A stretch of DNA of 64,000 bases from Prescottella sp. R16 (GTDB lineage Bacteria > Actinomycetota > Actinomycetes > Mycobacteriales > Mycobacteriaceae). The position numbers were made by a program, and so were the translations under genes. Below are positions 11,165-18,838 of this stretch, one piece after another; within the stretch, counting starts at the first letter, position 1; every line of letters starts with the position of its first letter. Below the pieces are notes generated by a model. The model made no database searches, was not told the DNA's origin, and worked only from the letters and a program-made list of their open reading frames with translations. The stretch is taken from assembly GCF_030656875.1 (NCBI RefSeq), contig NZ_CP130943.1:2604001-2668000 (forward strand), in the 5' to 3' direction.

Positions 11165-11297
11165 GAAACACGACAGGACGTCGAGGACGTCTCACATGCC
11201 GGGTGCGTCGATGGTCGTCATTGCTCTCACGATACGACCGGTGCACGGTTCGGTGCGAGTGACGATTTCGTGTCGTTCGGTGACGATCAGCGGATCG

Positions 11298-11627
11298 TCA
11301 CCAGTGCGGTCCGGCGATCAGGAGGAAGACGAGACCGGCGATGACGCCGAAAGTTCCGGCGAGGATACCGAACAGCGCCTCGAGTGACGACCGTTCGTCG
11401 TCCACGGCGGCCTCCGAGCGGGACGCCACGATGCCCACGCCGATCGCGGCCACACCGAGCACGATGCCGATCCCGAACGTCCAGAAGGTGACGATCGACA
11501 GCGCACCCAGCGCGATCGACGTATCGCTGCCGGAACGGCGTAGCCAGTCGAGCAACCGCGACACCGGTCGCGGATCGTCGGGGCGGGGATCGGGTTCCGA
11601 GGTGGGACGGTCGGCGACGACGGACAT
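11298..11627 (-). CDS. Small two-helix membrane protein (DUF4190-like)
   Basis: A 109-residue protein with a polar, proline-rich N-terminus (about 1-35) followed by two long hydrophobic segments (about 38-68 and 83-106) joined by a charged loop rich in Glu, Asp and Arg. That layout resembles the small DUF4190-type actinobacterial membrane proteins, but no catalytic motif is visible and the function is unknown. It lies upstream of the NRPS on the same strand, with about 130 bp between them, so co-transcription is possible but not shown. A perfect 10-bp palindrome (11671-11680) sits 44 bp upstream of its start and may control it. Confidence 0.7.
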   Translation of the reverse strand: MSVVADRPTSEPDPRPDDPRPVSRLLDWLRRSGSDTSIALGALSIVTFWTFGIGIVLGVAAIGVGIVASRSEAAVDDERSSLEALFGILAGTFGVIAGLVFLLIAGPHW

Positions 11628-11670
11628 GATGACGATGCTCTCTTCGGGGCGCCCTTGTGAGGCTGTTGAT

Positions 11671-11680
11671 CAAACGTTTG
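11671..11680. promoter_or_regulatory. CAAACGTTTG palindrome, possible LacI-family operator
   Basis: A perfect 10-bp palindrome, CAAACGTTTG, flanked by TGATCA copies at 11668-11673 and 11681-11686. It lies in the 150-bp gap upstream of the small membrane protein gene. The same 10-mer occurs in the promoter region between the LacI regulator and asparaginase genes at 59402-59411, so the site may be a second target of that regulator or of a paralogue. This is inferred from sequence identity only. Confidence 0.4.
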
Positions 11681-11778
11681 TGATCATGAAGTTTACCGAC
11701 GCCCGGTGGGGTCGCCAACTATCGTCGTCGATGTTCGCGCACAGCAGAGCGGTCACGAAAATTGTTGGGGCACAGCAC

Positions 11779-12375
11779 TCACGGACGCACCGGCAGACCC
11801 GCGGGAAGTCCGACATCGTAGATCGACAGAACATCGGTGACGCCGCGGAGAGCGTCGACGACACAGGCTGCCGGAGACGTGAACAACGTCGGATAGTCGA
11901 CCTCGCCGAGCGCAGGATCGACCGGCCACGCCAGCCGTTCCGCGCCGAGCGTGAACCGGGCGTCGATGCCGGGCTTGTTACCTCGGGGATCCTGCCGATG
12001 CCAACCGCCGTCCAGATGGACGGCGACCAGTCCGTGCAGGACGTGACCGTCGCCGTGCGCGAGCCGCTGATAGCACAGTCCGGTCGGCACTCCCCCGACC
12101 CGCAACAGCGCCGCCAGCAGATGAGACTTCGCGTAGCACAGGCCCACCCGATGCTCGAGCACCTCACCGGCGGTCAACGTCACCCGCGGATCCCCGACAT
12201 CGTACGAATGCCCCACCTCGTCGCGCACCCATTCGAACGCGGCACGCGCGAAATCGATTTCACCGTCCGACCGCTGCCGCAACGATCGGGCCAGCGACCG
12301 GACATTCCGATCCTCGATATCGACGAACTCGTCGCCGGCCAGAAAATCGGACGGGGATGCCGCGTCGAACATCAT
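11779..12375 (-). CDS. Transglutaminase-like cysteine peptidase family protein
   Basis: A 198-residue cytosolic protein with the transglutaminase-like fold. The Cys of GLCYAKSHLLAALLR (about 86-100) would be the nucleophile, followed by the His of VAVHLDGGW and the Asp of RQDPRG. These match the Cys-His-Asp triad of bacterial transglutaminase-like (COG1305) proteins, which usually cleave or modify peptides. Its ATG (12375) overlaps the stop of the upstream methyltransferase gene as ATGA, so the two are translationally coupled and probably act together. A longer in-frame extension exists but would overlap that gene extensively, so the coupled start is preferred. Substrate unknown. Confidence 0.75.
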   Translation of the reverse strand: MMFDAASPSDFLAGDEFVDIEDRNVRSLARSLRQRSDGEIDFARAAFEWVRDEVGHSYDVGDPRVTLTAGEVLEHRVGLCYAKSHLLAALLRVGGVPTGLCYQRLAHGDGHVLHGLVAVHLDGGWHRQDPRGNKPGIDARFTLGAERLAWPVDPALGEVDYPTLFTSPAACVVDALRGVTDVLSIYDVGLPAGLPVRP

Positions 12376-13202
12376 TTCCGCACCACCATCGCGAACGAGA
12401 GCGGTATGCGCGGCAGCCCGGACCGGAGCTCCCATCCTCGCGGGCACGGCACGAGGTCGTCGAATGCCGGCCAGTCCATGTACGGCAGTTCGTGAAGTGC
12501 CTCGATCGTCAGACCGGCTCCACGCAACGCGCCTGCGACCTCCCCGAGATCGTGCCGCCACTCGTAGTTGGTGACATGGGTGATCTGCCCGGCCGAATCC
12601 TCGGTGTAGGTGCCCGAATCGTCGTAGGTGCGGTGACCGCCACCCCCGAGGTAGTCGTCGCTGATCGCCCACGGCCGATGGTCCATCGCCCCGAGGATCG
12701 GGTGGTCGTCACGGATCACGAACACGCCTCCCGGTTCGAGGAGATCGTGGATCGACTGCGCCCACGCCGTGAGGTCCGGCAGCCACACGATCGTGCCGAC
12801 ACTCGTGACGACGACATCGAAACGGCGGTCGATGTGCGCCGACGCGAACCGGGCATCCGCTTCCACCCAGACGATGTCACGGCCGTCGGCCGCGGCGATG
12901 CGAGCAGCATGGGCCAGCGAGTTCGGGGACAGGTCCAGCCCGTGGACGTCCACCGCACCGAGACGAGCCCACGAGATCGTGTCGACGCCGATGTGACACT
13001 GCAGGTGCAGAAGACTCCGGCCCCGGATCCCGGCCGCTGGCAGATGCGGTTCGAGCACCGCCAGATCGTTGAGGACGACCTGCGAAATCGTGGCGGGCTC
13101 GGCGAGAAATCCGTCGACGTCGTACATCGCCGACCGAACGTGTACGTCCGCCCGATCGTTCCAGTTCGCCCGATTGGCTGCGATCACGTCCGCACTGTCC
13201 AT
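12372..13202 (-). CDS. Class I SAM-dependent methyltransferase
   Basis: A 276-residue SAM-dependent methyltransferase. The Rossmann motif I region reads LLHLQCHIGVDTISWARLGA, followed by an acidic motif in VHGLDLSPNSL and an aromatic-rich C-terminus. The LxxQCHxGxDT version is typical of the methyltransferase type 11/25 group of unknown substrate. The ATG at 13202 has a GGGGAAGG ribosome site 6-7 nt upstream and is preferred over a longer in-frame extension without one. The stop overlaps the start of the transglutaminase-like gene by 4 nt. No substrate can be assigned. Confidence 0.8.
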   Translation of the reverse strand: MDSADVIAANRANWNDRADVHVRSAMYDVDGFLAEPATISQVVLNDLAVLEPHLPAAGIRGRSLLHLQCHIGVDTISWARLGAVDVHGLDLSPNSLAHAARIAAADGRDIVWVEADARFASAHIDRRFDVVVTSVGTIVWLPDLTAWAQSIHDLLEPGGVFVIRDDHPILGAMDHRPWAISDDYLGGGGHRTYDDSGTYTEDSAGQITHVTNYEWRHDLGEVAGALRGAGLTIEALHELPYMDWPAFDDLVPCPRGWELRSGLPRIPLSFAMVVRK

Positions 13203-13290
13203 GCCGTACCTTCCCCGATGCCGTGTCCGTCGTCGGCACAGTCCACCACGGGCACCCGCTTCCGGCACAGCGATTTTCGGGCCGAACAGC

Positions 13291-13620
13291 TCAGGTCTCC
13301 CAACGCCCGGCAGGGAACGTGCCCGCGGCGACATCGGCGAGCGCATGCGCAACCTCGTCACGGGTCAGGACGTACTGCACAGGATAGTCGACGGCCTGCC
13401 CGCCGACCGTGAGATCGACGGTCCCGGCCTCCGACCGCCCACCGGTCACCGCGTTGGCGACCCGGTCCGCCGACGTCGCCGTGACCACGAAACAGTCCGG
13501 GCCGCCCCCGACCATCACCTCCCAGACACCGAACTGCCGTGCCACGAGCGTGCACGTGAGACCGTCCAGGAGATCGATTCTGCGCACGAACTCTGCAGCA
13601 TCGGCGGCACCGGATTCCAT
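13291..13620 (-). CDS. Hypothetical protein (weak resemblance to Imm1-like proteins)
   Basis: A soluble acidic protein of 109 residues with no signal peptide. The order of a WEVMVGGG strand, a VDLTVGGQ strand and a C-terminal helix (TRDEVAHALADVAAG) vaguely recalls Imm1-type immunity proteins, but no diagnostic motif allows a firm call. The ATG at 13620 is preferred because TAGCAT lies about 8 nt upstream, as in leaderless actinobacterial transcripts; an alternative in-frame ATG at 13662 adds 14 residues. No toxin partner is visible nearby. Confidence 0.5.
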   Translation of the reverse strand: MESGAADAAEFVRRIDLLDGLTCTLVARQFGVWEVMVGGGPDCFVVTATSADRVANAVTGGRSEAGTVDLTVGGQAVDYPVQYVLTRDEVAHALADVAAGTFPAGRWET

Positions 13621-13668
13621 GGCGCCGATGCTAACCGGAGTTCCGGACGGCGCCGGCGTCATCGTGGT

Positions 13669-14154
13669 TCAACGGTCGGCAGAGGCCAGGATGTCGCGCG
13701 TGATCTCGAGTTGCCCGAGATGCTGTGACAGCTCGCGCACGATGTGCAACAGCATCCAGGTGGCGCTGGCTTCTCGATCGGTGGCGTTGCGGGTCGTGCC
13801 GACGGTGGTCCGGTCACGCACCCCTTCGGTCAGGGCGATTGCTGCATGCCCGGGAATCAGTCGGCGGATCCGGCCGAGTTCGACGCACAACTGCTGCGGA
13901 TCCCCCTGAGCACGAAACTCGCTGTCACGGTCCCGAGGGATGCGCAAGCCCGCGATCAACGAGCCGCCCCAGTAGTCGGCCATGCCCACGCAGTGAGCAC
14001 CGATCGCATACGGACTGTTGGCACCGGGCAACGCCGGGGCGCGATTGGCCTGCTCGCTGGTCATGCCGGACAGAATCGCCTGCATCGCCGACAAGGACTC
14101 GTCCGCGATGGACACGACAGCCTCGTACGTATCGTTGTGGTCTCGAATTGTCAT
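13669..14154 (-). CDS. DinB/DUF664-family four-helix protein
   Basis: A 161-residue protein of the DinB/YfiT superfamily, which in actinobacteria includes thiol (mycothiol)-dependent enzymes with a metal bound by three His. Visible candidate ligands are the His of YAIGAHCVGMADYW (about 53) and the C-terminal HIVRELSQHLGQLEITRD helix, whose HxxxxxxxH spacing is typical of the family. TAGCCT lies 7 nt before the ATG, suggesting a leaderless transcript. The enzymatic role is unassigned; these proteins often act in thiol-linked detoxification. Confidence 0.75.
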   Translation of the reverse strand: MTIRDHNDTYEAVVSIADESLSAMQAILSGMTSEQANRAPALPGANSPYAIGAHCVGMADYWGGSLIAGLRIPRDRDSEFRAQGDPQQLCVELGRIRRLIPGHAAIALTEGVRDRTTVGTTRNATDREASATWMLLHIVRELSQHLGQLEITRDILASADR

Positions 14155-14226
14155 AGCAGGCAGGCTAAAAGACCGACCGAGACGACTCGGGATCCCCCAC
14201 GGCCCGTGGTCGCGGCCGGTGGCCTC

Positions 14227-14557
14227 CTACCCCGGACGCGCAGCAGCCACAGGGGCGCAGCCACCACTTGCCAACCTGCTCGTCCAATCGACCCCGGGGC
14301 ATGTCCAATGCCTGGGAACTACATCCAGGGCGTCCAGGTGCTGCGACCACACGTGCCGGTAAGGCTCCAGCCATCGGCCGATTCCGAGCAAGGGGGCGGG
14401 CCGCAATGAGTACACCCGCCGTTTGCCGTATTTCCGCGAGGTCACCAGGCCGGCCTCGCGCAGCGCCTGGAGGTACTGGGAGACCCCCGGCTGACTCAGA
14501 TCGAGACGGCCGACCAGATCCCCGACGGCATGCTCACCGCCACGCGGGATGTCAATG
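14227..14557 (-). pseudogene. ArsR-family regulator lacking its N-terminus
   Basis: Reading on the minus strand gives the second half of an ArsR/SdpR-type winged helix: GEHAVGDLVGRL, SQPGVSQYLQALREAGLV and a wing of KYGKRRVYSLRP, then a tail like WLEPYRHVWSQHLDAL. The first helix (FKALADPTRRRILDLL in relatives) is missing; upstream, the frame enters the 3' end of the neighbouring reductase gene. No plausible start codon or ribosome site precedes the HTH. ArsR genes of this subfamily often sit beside RibD-type reductase or SRPBCC genes, so a deletion appears to have joined two operon partners. It is probably inactive unless translated by read-through. Confidence 0.65.
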
Positions 14558-15118
14558 GATCCCTTTGGGGCGATATACGCGCCCGAAGCTGCGCGGGCTG
14601 TCCTCGAAGATCTCCACCAGTTCCCACTCGACCCTGCGGCCGCCGGACACATCGAAGATCCGGGTGCCGTCGCCCAGGAAGACGGGCGCGACGAAGACCT
14701 GAAGTTCGTCGATCAGATCGCGTTCCAGGGCCTGGCGAGCGATGTCGGCGCTGATGATCTGCACATCCCTGTTTCCGGCGATCTTCTTCGCACGGTCGAT
14801 GGCCTCCTCGACATCGCAGTTCATCGCGACAATGGTTGGGTCGTCGGCAATTTCCTCCGGCCGGTGGGTCAGGATGAACTCGGCTCCCGACCATGCGCCG
14901 CCATAGGCTTGCGACGTGGTCTCGTCTCGCTGACCGTGCTGCGCTTTTGCGGCGTCGTAGCCGGACCTACCGGAGATGATCACCGCGACTTGCCCCGCCA
15001 TCTTCTCGATAGTGCCCTCAGCGAGCGGTTCGGCCGCGGACATCCAACTCATGTCATGACCGACCCCCGCGATGAACCCGTCGATCGAACATGTGAAACC
15101 CCACATCACCTTGCTCAT
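14552..15118 (-). CDS. RibD C-terminal/dihydrofolate reductase-fold protein
   Basis: A 188-residue protein of the RibD_C/YwjB family, which has a DHFR-like NADPH-binding fold. Visible features are the N-terminal MWGFTCSIDGFIAG strand, IISGRSGYD, an ALERDLIDELQVFVAPVFLGDGTRIF segment and a final FGRVYRP strand. These proteins are putative reductases of unknown substrate. GAGGAG lies 6-7 nt before the ATG at 15118; a GTG two codons earlier is less likely. The gene ends in remains of an ArsR regulator, so its 3' end may have been reshaped by deletion. Confidence 0.8.
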   Translation of the reverse strand: MSKVMWGFTCSIDGFIAGVGHDMSWMSAAEPLAEGTIEKMAGQVAVIISGRSGYDAAKAQHGQRDETTSQAYGGAWSGAEFILTHRPEEIADDPTIVAMNCDVEEAIDRAKKIAGNRDVQIISADIARQALERDLIDELQVFVAPVFLGDGTRIFDVSGGRRVEWELVEIFEDSPRSFGRVYRPKGIH

Positions 15119-15225
15119 GCCCACTCCTCACCGCCGGCGACCATCCGTAACCCCGGCTCTTGTCGGTAGCCGCCGCCCCTACGACGGCCTTAGAGGTATC
15201 GACCGCCGGGCGCATCCGAATTCAT

Positions 15226-15363
15226 CGCCCCGATCGTGCGTGCGGACTGGTTGCCGGCCAGGTTCGGTGTGCCGCACCCATCAAAATCGCCGAGATCCTC
15301 GGCGTCGGCCGCCCTGCTCTGCATCAGTACCGCGGTCCACAGAAGAGGTGGGAGAAGCGCTGA
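15226..15363 (+). pseudogene. Possible remnant of a resolvase-type HTH
   Basis: The plus strand here encodes a short stretch, IKIAEILGVGRPALHQYRG, like the C-terminal helix-turn-helix of serine recombinases (resolvase/invertase: IAxxLGVSRxTLYRYL). There is no catalytic domain upstream and no start signal. It fills the 260-bp gap between the reductase start and the next minus-strand gene. If real it is a scar of a mobile element, in keeping with the broken genes on both sides; chance similarity cannot be excluded. Confidence 0.25.
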
Positions 15364-15381
15364 TTCAGGGTGGGCCGGGAC

Positions 15382-15813
15382 TCAGGAGTCGGCTATGCAG
15401 TCGCGGAGCAGGTCGGCAGAGAGTTCGACGATCGTGCAGGAGGCTCTGCGCCGGCCGGGTCCGCCACCGAACCGGTCCTGCGACGAGTCGACCAGCACGT
15501 CGACGTCGTTCGTGCCGGCCATCACCCGCAGGTAGTACACGATGGGGTCGCCCTCGGTCGTGTATAGGGTGAGAGCGAACTCGCCGCCGTTACGTTCACG
15601 ACCGGCCGACAGGCAGTCGATCACCGATGGGGTGAGTGGCTCCTGCAGCTCGGCCCCGGGGCGGAGCGCTGCGTCACCGCAACTCGGCAGCGGGGAGCGC
15701 CGGGCGATGTCGGCAGGCGTCGGCCTGGCCGGAGGTTCTTGACTGAAATAGGCAACCGCAACGATCGTGGCGACAAGGATCACGAAAGGCGTGCATCGCA
15801 CCGCTACCCGCAT
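15382..15813 (-). CDS. Hypothetical membrane-anchored or secreted protein
   Basis: A 143-residue protein with an N-terminal hydrophobic segment (about 8-24) preceded by Arg, so it is exported or membrane-anchored with its body outside the cytoplasm. The mature part has four Cys (LPSCGDAAL, VIDCLSAG, ASCTIVEL, LRDCIAD), suggesting disulfides, and a central beta-rich stretch, EFALTLYTTEGDPIVYYLRV. This looks like a small secreted domain of mycolate actinobacteria. No family is recognised. A second broken secreted protein follows upstream, but the two are not obviously related. Confidence 0.65.
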   Translation of the reverse strand: MRVAVRCTPFVILVATIVAVAYFSQEPPARPTPADIARRSPLPSCGDAALRPGAELQEPLTPSVIDCLSAGRERNGGEFALTLYTTEGDPIVYYLRVMAGTNDVDVLVDSSQDRFGGGPGRRRASCTIVELSADLLRDCIADS

Positions 15814-15863
15814 CGTCCGCGCCCCCTGCGATCAGGCTGACACCAGTGTCTGTCGCTCCGGTG

Positions 15864-16291
15864 TCAGCGAGTGAAGAAGCGTTGCAGCAGCTGCCCCAGG
15901 GATCCCTCGTTCAAGCGGGGGAGGATGTCCGTCCACACGCGCACCGGCGGCCGTCCGATCATGGGAACGTCGACGAACACGAGGTCACGCTGCGGTGAGG
16001 ACCAGTGCCAGTCGAGTGTGGCGCACCCGGGCGGCGATTCGTAGCCGCTCACGCAGTACACCGTTTCCCCGGGCCGGACCGGAGACAGGAGACACGGGTT
16101 CCGCGAACGTCGGGGTTCCAGAAGCCGGGGTCCTGCAGGCCGAGCACGTCGTGGACAGCCGCGAGGCCGCCGCGGGGAATCGACGGGCCGGCGGGATCGG
16201 CACCGGCGGTCGGCGCGCCGAGCACCACCGCGGCACCGACCAGCGCGAGAACGACACCGGCACGTCGTCCGTGGGGAATCGGCAGGACCAT
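15864..16291 (-). pseudogene. Secreted protein gene broken by a single-base frameshift
   Basis: The first part (start ATG 16291, GAGGAG 7 nt upstream) encodes a classic signal peptide ending near PTAGADPAG, then a Cys-containing domain up to VSCLRSGPG. The frame then breaks. Two bases on, the sequence resumes as ETVYCVSGYESPPGC and runs to a stop at 15864. The break lies at a run of four C on the plus strand (16067-16070); one extra base would restore a single frame of about 142 residues. It is either a recent inactivating deletion or an assembly or sequencing error in a homopolymer. Function unknown; the intact form would be a small disulfide-bonded secreted protein. Confidence 0.6.
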
Positions 16292-16445
16292 CGGGACTCC
16301 TCGATCAGATGGAAGTGTTCTCCCGTTAGCCGTTGTGCGGCTTTTCCTATCCTGAGGCGCCTGGGACAGAGACACGGGTGGCTCTGCGTGGATGCGGGGC
16401 CACCGGCGTCTCTGCCCTGCGGTAGTCGGCGTGTCCTGTTGTGGG

Positions 16446-16575
16446 TCAGTGGTTCTGGTCGGCTTGCTGGAGGATCAGGTACTGCGCGGAGATCTGCTGG
16501 TCGACATCTTTTTTGTTGTCGACGCTGGAGGCATCCCCAACGTCATGGCCGATGGCGGTAAGCGGTGATCCCCAG
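16446..16575 (-). pseudogene. Unrecognised coding-like remnant
   Basis: On the minus strand a stretch ending GHDVGDASSVDNKKDVDQQ and then ISAQYLILQQADQNH has a protein-like composition (few Arg/Pro, many Asp, Gln and Lys), unlike typical out-of-frame GC-rich DNA. It has no credible start; the only in-frame candidate is a distant TTG. Local base composition is lower in GC than the surroundings. It may be the 3' end of a lost gene next to the toxin-antitoxin-like operon. No family is recognised. Confidence 0.25.
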
Positions 16576-16658
16576 CTCGGTGACGTCAACGGTGACGAAC
16601 GTACTGTGCTGACCTTCCGTCGGCTCTTCCCGCGCCGCGTGTCGGCCTCCAACCCTTG

Positions 16659-16698
16659 AATACAAGCTAAAGTAGTATTATCTACTTATTCTTGTATT
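16659..16698. promoter_or_regulatory. 40-bp imperfect palindrome, operator/promoter of the AbiE-like operon
   Basis: Two 17-nt arms (16659-16675 and 16682-16698) around a 6-nt centre, with perfect outer AATACAAG/CTTGTATT and inner AAGTAG/CTACTT pairs. The segment is strongly AT-rich against the local background and holds -35-like TTGAAT (16656-16661) and -10-like TATCTA (16679-16684). It ends 19 bp before the antitoxin-like start codon. AbiEi antitoxins are known to repress their own promoters through inverted repeats, so this is the likely autoregulatory operator. Confidence 0.65.
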
Positions 16699-16717
16699 TG
16701 CTGGAGAGGGGGTGCCC

Positions 16718-17707
16718 ATGGGGGAGGAATCGCGGATCTTCTCGGATGCGCTCGAGGTGCTGCGCCGGGCCGACATCCGCATGGTGTCGGGCTCACTGGA
16801 CACCATGGAGTTGGTCTTGCCTGATGGACGGGGAGTGTCCGCGGCGGTGACGGTGCACCGGCGGCCGCCGACACCGTCCGACCTGGTCGGCCTGCGCACT
16901 GCGACAGCCGAGGCTCGACGGTTACTCGTGGTCACGCCCCATGCCACACCGCATCTGCGGCGGCTCTCCTCCGAGGGGGAAGTGGATGTGATCGGCACAG
17001 ACGAGGACCTGGTCGTGGTGGACGGTGCGCGGTACCGCGTCGAGGGCGGTGCGCCGCGGCCTGTTCCCGCACCCACGGCCGCGCGGGGACGGCGGCCGTG
17101 GGTGCGGTGGGCGCTGGAACGACTACTGCTGTTCACCCGTGACCCGATGACACAGCGGGAGTTGGCGGTGCTGCTGGGGGTGTCCCAGCAGGCGGTGTCA
17201 CTGGCATTGCGGCAGTCCCGGCATGCCCGCCGGACCACTGGCGGATGGACCGCGTCCAGCCGCGAGGACCTGTTGTCGGAGCATCTGGCCGACTATCCGG
17301 GCGCCGGTGGCGCCACCACATACTGGTACGGCGTGGACGAGGTGATCGCGCAGGCGACCGCCGCGGTCGAGTTCTGCCGCGACCAGGGTGTGGAGGTGCT
17401 GTTGAGTGGGGATGCAGCCGCGGACGTGTACGCGCCGTGGCGGTTACCGGCGCGCGCGGTGCTCTACGTTCCCGAGTTCGTCGATCTGACTGCGGCCGGG
17501 TTCGCTCCGGCCACCGCGGAAGAACACACCCTGGCGATCCGGGTGCCGGCCGATCCGACCCTGTGGCGCACCGCTGCCGCAGCGGGTAAGCCAGTGTTGC
17601 TGGCAGATCCGGTGATCACCGCGCACGATGTGCGCCGCAGTGCCGGTGCCGACGCCCACGAGGCCGCCGAACGTCTACTCACCGCGATCCGTGAGGAGGC
17701 ACTGTGA
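16718..17707 (+). CDS. AbiEi-like winged-helix antitoxin/regulator
   Basis: A 329-residue protein. The N-terminal part (about 1-120) is an alpha/beta domain that may be restriction-endonuclease-like, with RRLLVVTPHATPHLRRL and EVDVIGTDEDLVVVDGARY. A winged helix follows at about 145-190 (MTQRELAVLLGVSQQAVSLAL), then a C-terminal domain rich in strands. The layout resembles AbiEi-type antitoxins of type IV systems, which neutralise a nucleotidyltransferase without stable binding and repress their own operon. The ATG at 16718 follows a GAGGGGG ribosome site; a GTG two codons earlier is possible. The stop overlaps the next gene as GTGA. The 40-bp palindrome upstream fits autoregulation. The call rests on architecture and gene pairing. 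Confidence 0.65.
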   Translation: MGEESRIFSDALEVLRRADIRMVSGSLDTMELVLPDGRGVSAAVTVHRRPPTPSDLVGLRTATAEARRLLVVTPHATPHLRRLSSEGEVDVIGTDEDLVVVDGARYRVEGGAPRPVPAPTAARGRRPWVRWALERLLLFTRDPMTQRELAVLLGVSQQAVSLALRQSRHARRTTGGWTASSREDLLSEHLADYPGAGGATTYWYGVDEVIAQATAAVEFCRDQGVEVLLSGDAAADVYAPWRLPARAVLYVPEFVDLTAAGFAPATAEEHTLAIRVPADPTLWRTAAAAGKPVLLADPVITAHDVRRSAGADAHEAAERLLTAIREEAL

Positions 17708-18654
17708 CCGAGATCGAGATCGAGGTCGTTGCGGCGTCGAATGCTGCCGATCGGGGTTTGCGCGCCCTGGCCGATCTCGCGGCTGCGGCACGGGGCAGCA
17801 ACTATCGGGTGATCGGTGGGCACATGGTGCATCTGCTCGGCAAGGTGTATCCGACGTCGGAGACTGTGGCGCGGGTGACCGCCGACGCCGATGCGGGGAT
17901 GGAGACGGTCGTCGCTGCCGATGCGGGGCTGCATGTGGCCCTTGTCGAGCGTGGGTATCGGAGGGTGACGGGTAATCACTACGAAGCCCCGTCGGGTGGT
18001 GAGACGCCGCTGGCCGTGGATCTGCTGGTACCCGGCACCAGCGGGCGCCGGCTCGAGCGAGTCGAGTACGCCGGTCGCGGGTTCGATGCCATCCCTGGGC
18101 TGAATCTCGCCCTGGCAAGTGATCCCGTCGAGGTGCGGGTGCGGGCGCAGCTGACTACCGGAGAGGCGGTGGCGTTCGAGGTGCCGATCCCCGACGTCGA
18201 GCAGGCGGTGGTGCTCAAAGCCCTGAGCTGGCGTAGTCGTCTTGCGGCGAAGGATGTCACCGATCTGTGCACGCTGTTGGTGATCGCACACGAGCACCGC
18301 GGTCAGCTTCCCGGTTGGCGGCTCGACACCCCGCGCCGGGGTGCCCGCGGCGATGCGGCCCGGGCGCTGTACGAGTTGGTGTCGATGGTCGATCGACGCC
18401 GGCTGGTCGACGGACTGGTCGTCCCTGCGGGCCGTCTGTCTGCACTCATCCGCAGACATGTCGCTGACCCCCAGGCCATCCGTCCAGAACAGCGGTCGTC
18501 TCGTGCGACGGGCGGGCACGACGCGTTGCTGTCCGCGCTGGCTGCGGCCGCCCATCCACGCACATTGACGTCCCCTGCAGCCGACGCGTCGCCCACCGGT
18601 GGCCCGCATGCAGTCGAGTCGGACGCCGACACGGGACCCGAACAGGAGCTGTGA
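17704..18654 (+). CDS. AbiEii/MenT-like nucleotidyltransferase (putative toxin)
   Basis: A 316-residue protein with the motifs of AbiEii-type nucleotidyltransferases. VIGGHMVHLL (about 37-46) is followed by the acidic pair in RVTADADAG (about 58-66), a third acidic strand LAVDLLVPG, and the conserved LKALSWRSRLAAKDVTDL block (about 170-187) containing Lys, Arg, Lys-Asp and Asp. In AbiEii and the mycobacterial MenT toxins such enzymes transfer nucleotides to RNA, for example tRNA acceptor ends, and stop growth. The GTG start overlaps the antitoxin stop by 4 nt, as in bicistronic toxin-antitoxin operons. The C-terminal tail of about 60 residues is low-complexity (Ala, Pro, Ser, Thr). The target is not deducible. 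Confidence 0.7.
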   Translation: MTEIEIEVVAASNAADRGLRALADLAAAARGSNYRVIGGHMVHLLGKVYPTSETVARVTADADAGMETVVAADAGLHVALVERGYRRVTGNHYEAPSGGETPLAVDLLVPGTSGRRLERVEYAGRGFDAIPGLNLALASDPVEVRVRAQLTTGEAVAFEVPIPDVEQAVVLKALSWRSRLAAKDVTDLCTLLVIAHEHRGQLPGWRLDTPRRGARGDAARALYELVSMVDRRRLVDGLVVPAGRLSALIRRHVADPQAIRPEQRSSRATGGHDALLSALAAAAHPRTLTSPAADASPTGGPHAVESDADTGPEQEL

Positions 18655-18782
18655 CGGCGCGGTGCGCCAGGAAACATCCCGCTCTTCAGGTGACGTGGCG
18701 GGCACAGGACCGGGGCGAGTTGCCGCAGCGGTGTACACCGGTGGCCGACGCTTTCGATCCTTCGCTCGACCCGGCTACATGA
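18651..18782 (+). CDS. Possible small coupled ORF (43 residues)
   Basis: A GTG at 18651 overlaps the stop of the nucleotidyltransferase as GTGA, the same coupling as between the two preceding genes. The 43-codon frame encodes a basic N-terminus (TARCARKHPALQVTWRAQD) and an acidic C-terminus (VADAFDPSLDPAT) and ends at TGA 18780-18782. Its codon third positions are mostly G or C. It may be a third component of the operon or the fortuitous start of untranslated sequence. No family is recognised. Confidence 0.3.
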   Translation: MTARCARKHPALQVTWRAQDRGELPQRCTPVADAFDPSLDPAT

Positions 18783-18838
18783 CGTCCTCTACCGACTCTG
18801 CCTGTCGCGCATACCGTCCGATCATGGGTGAACTACAT

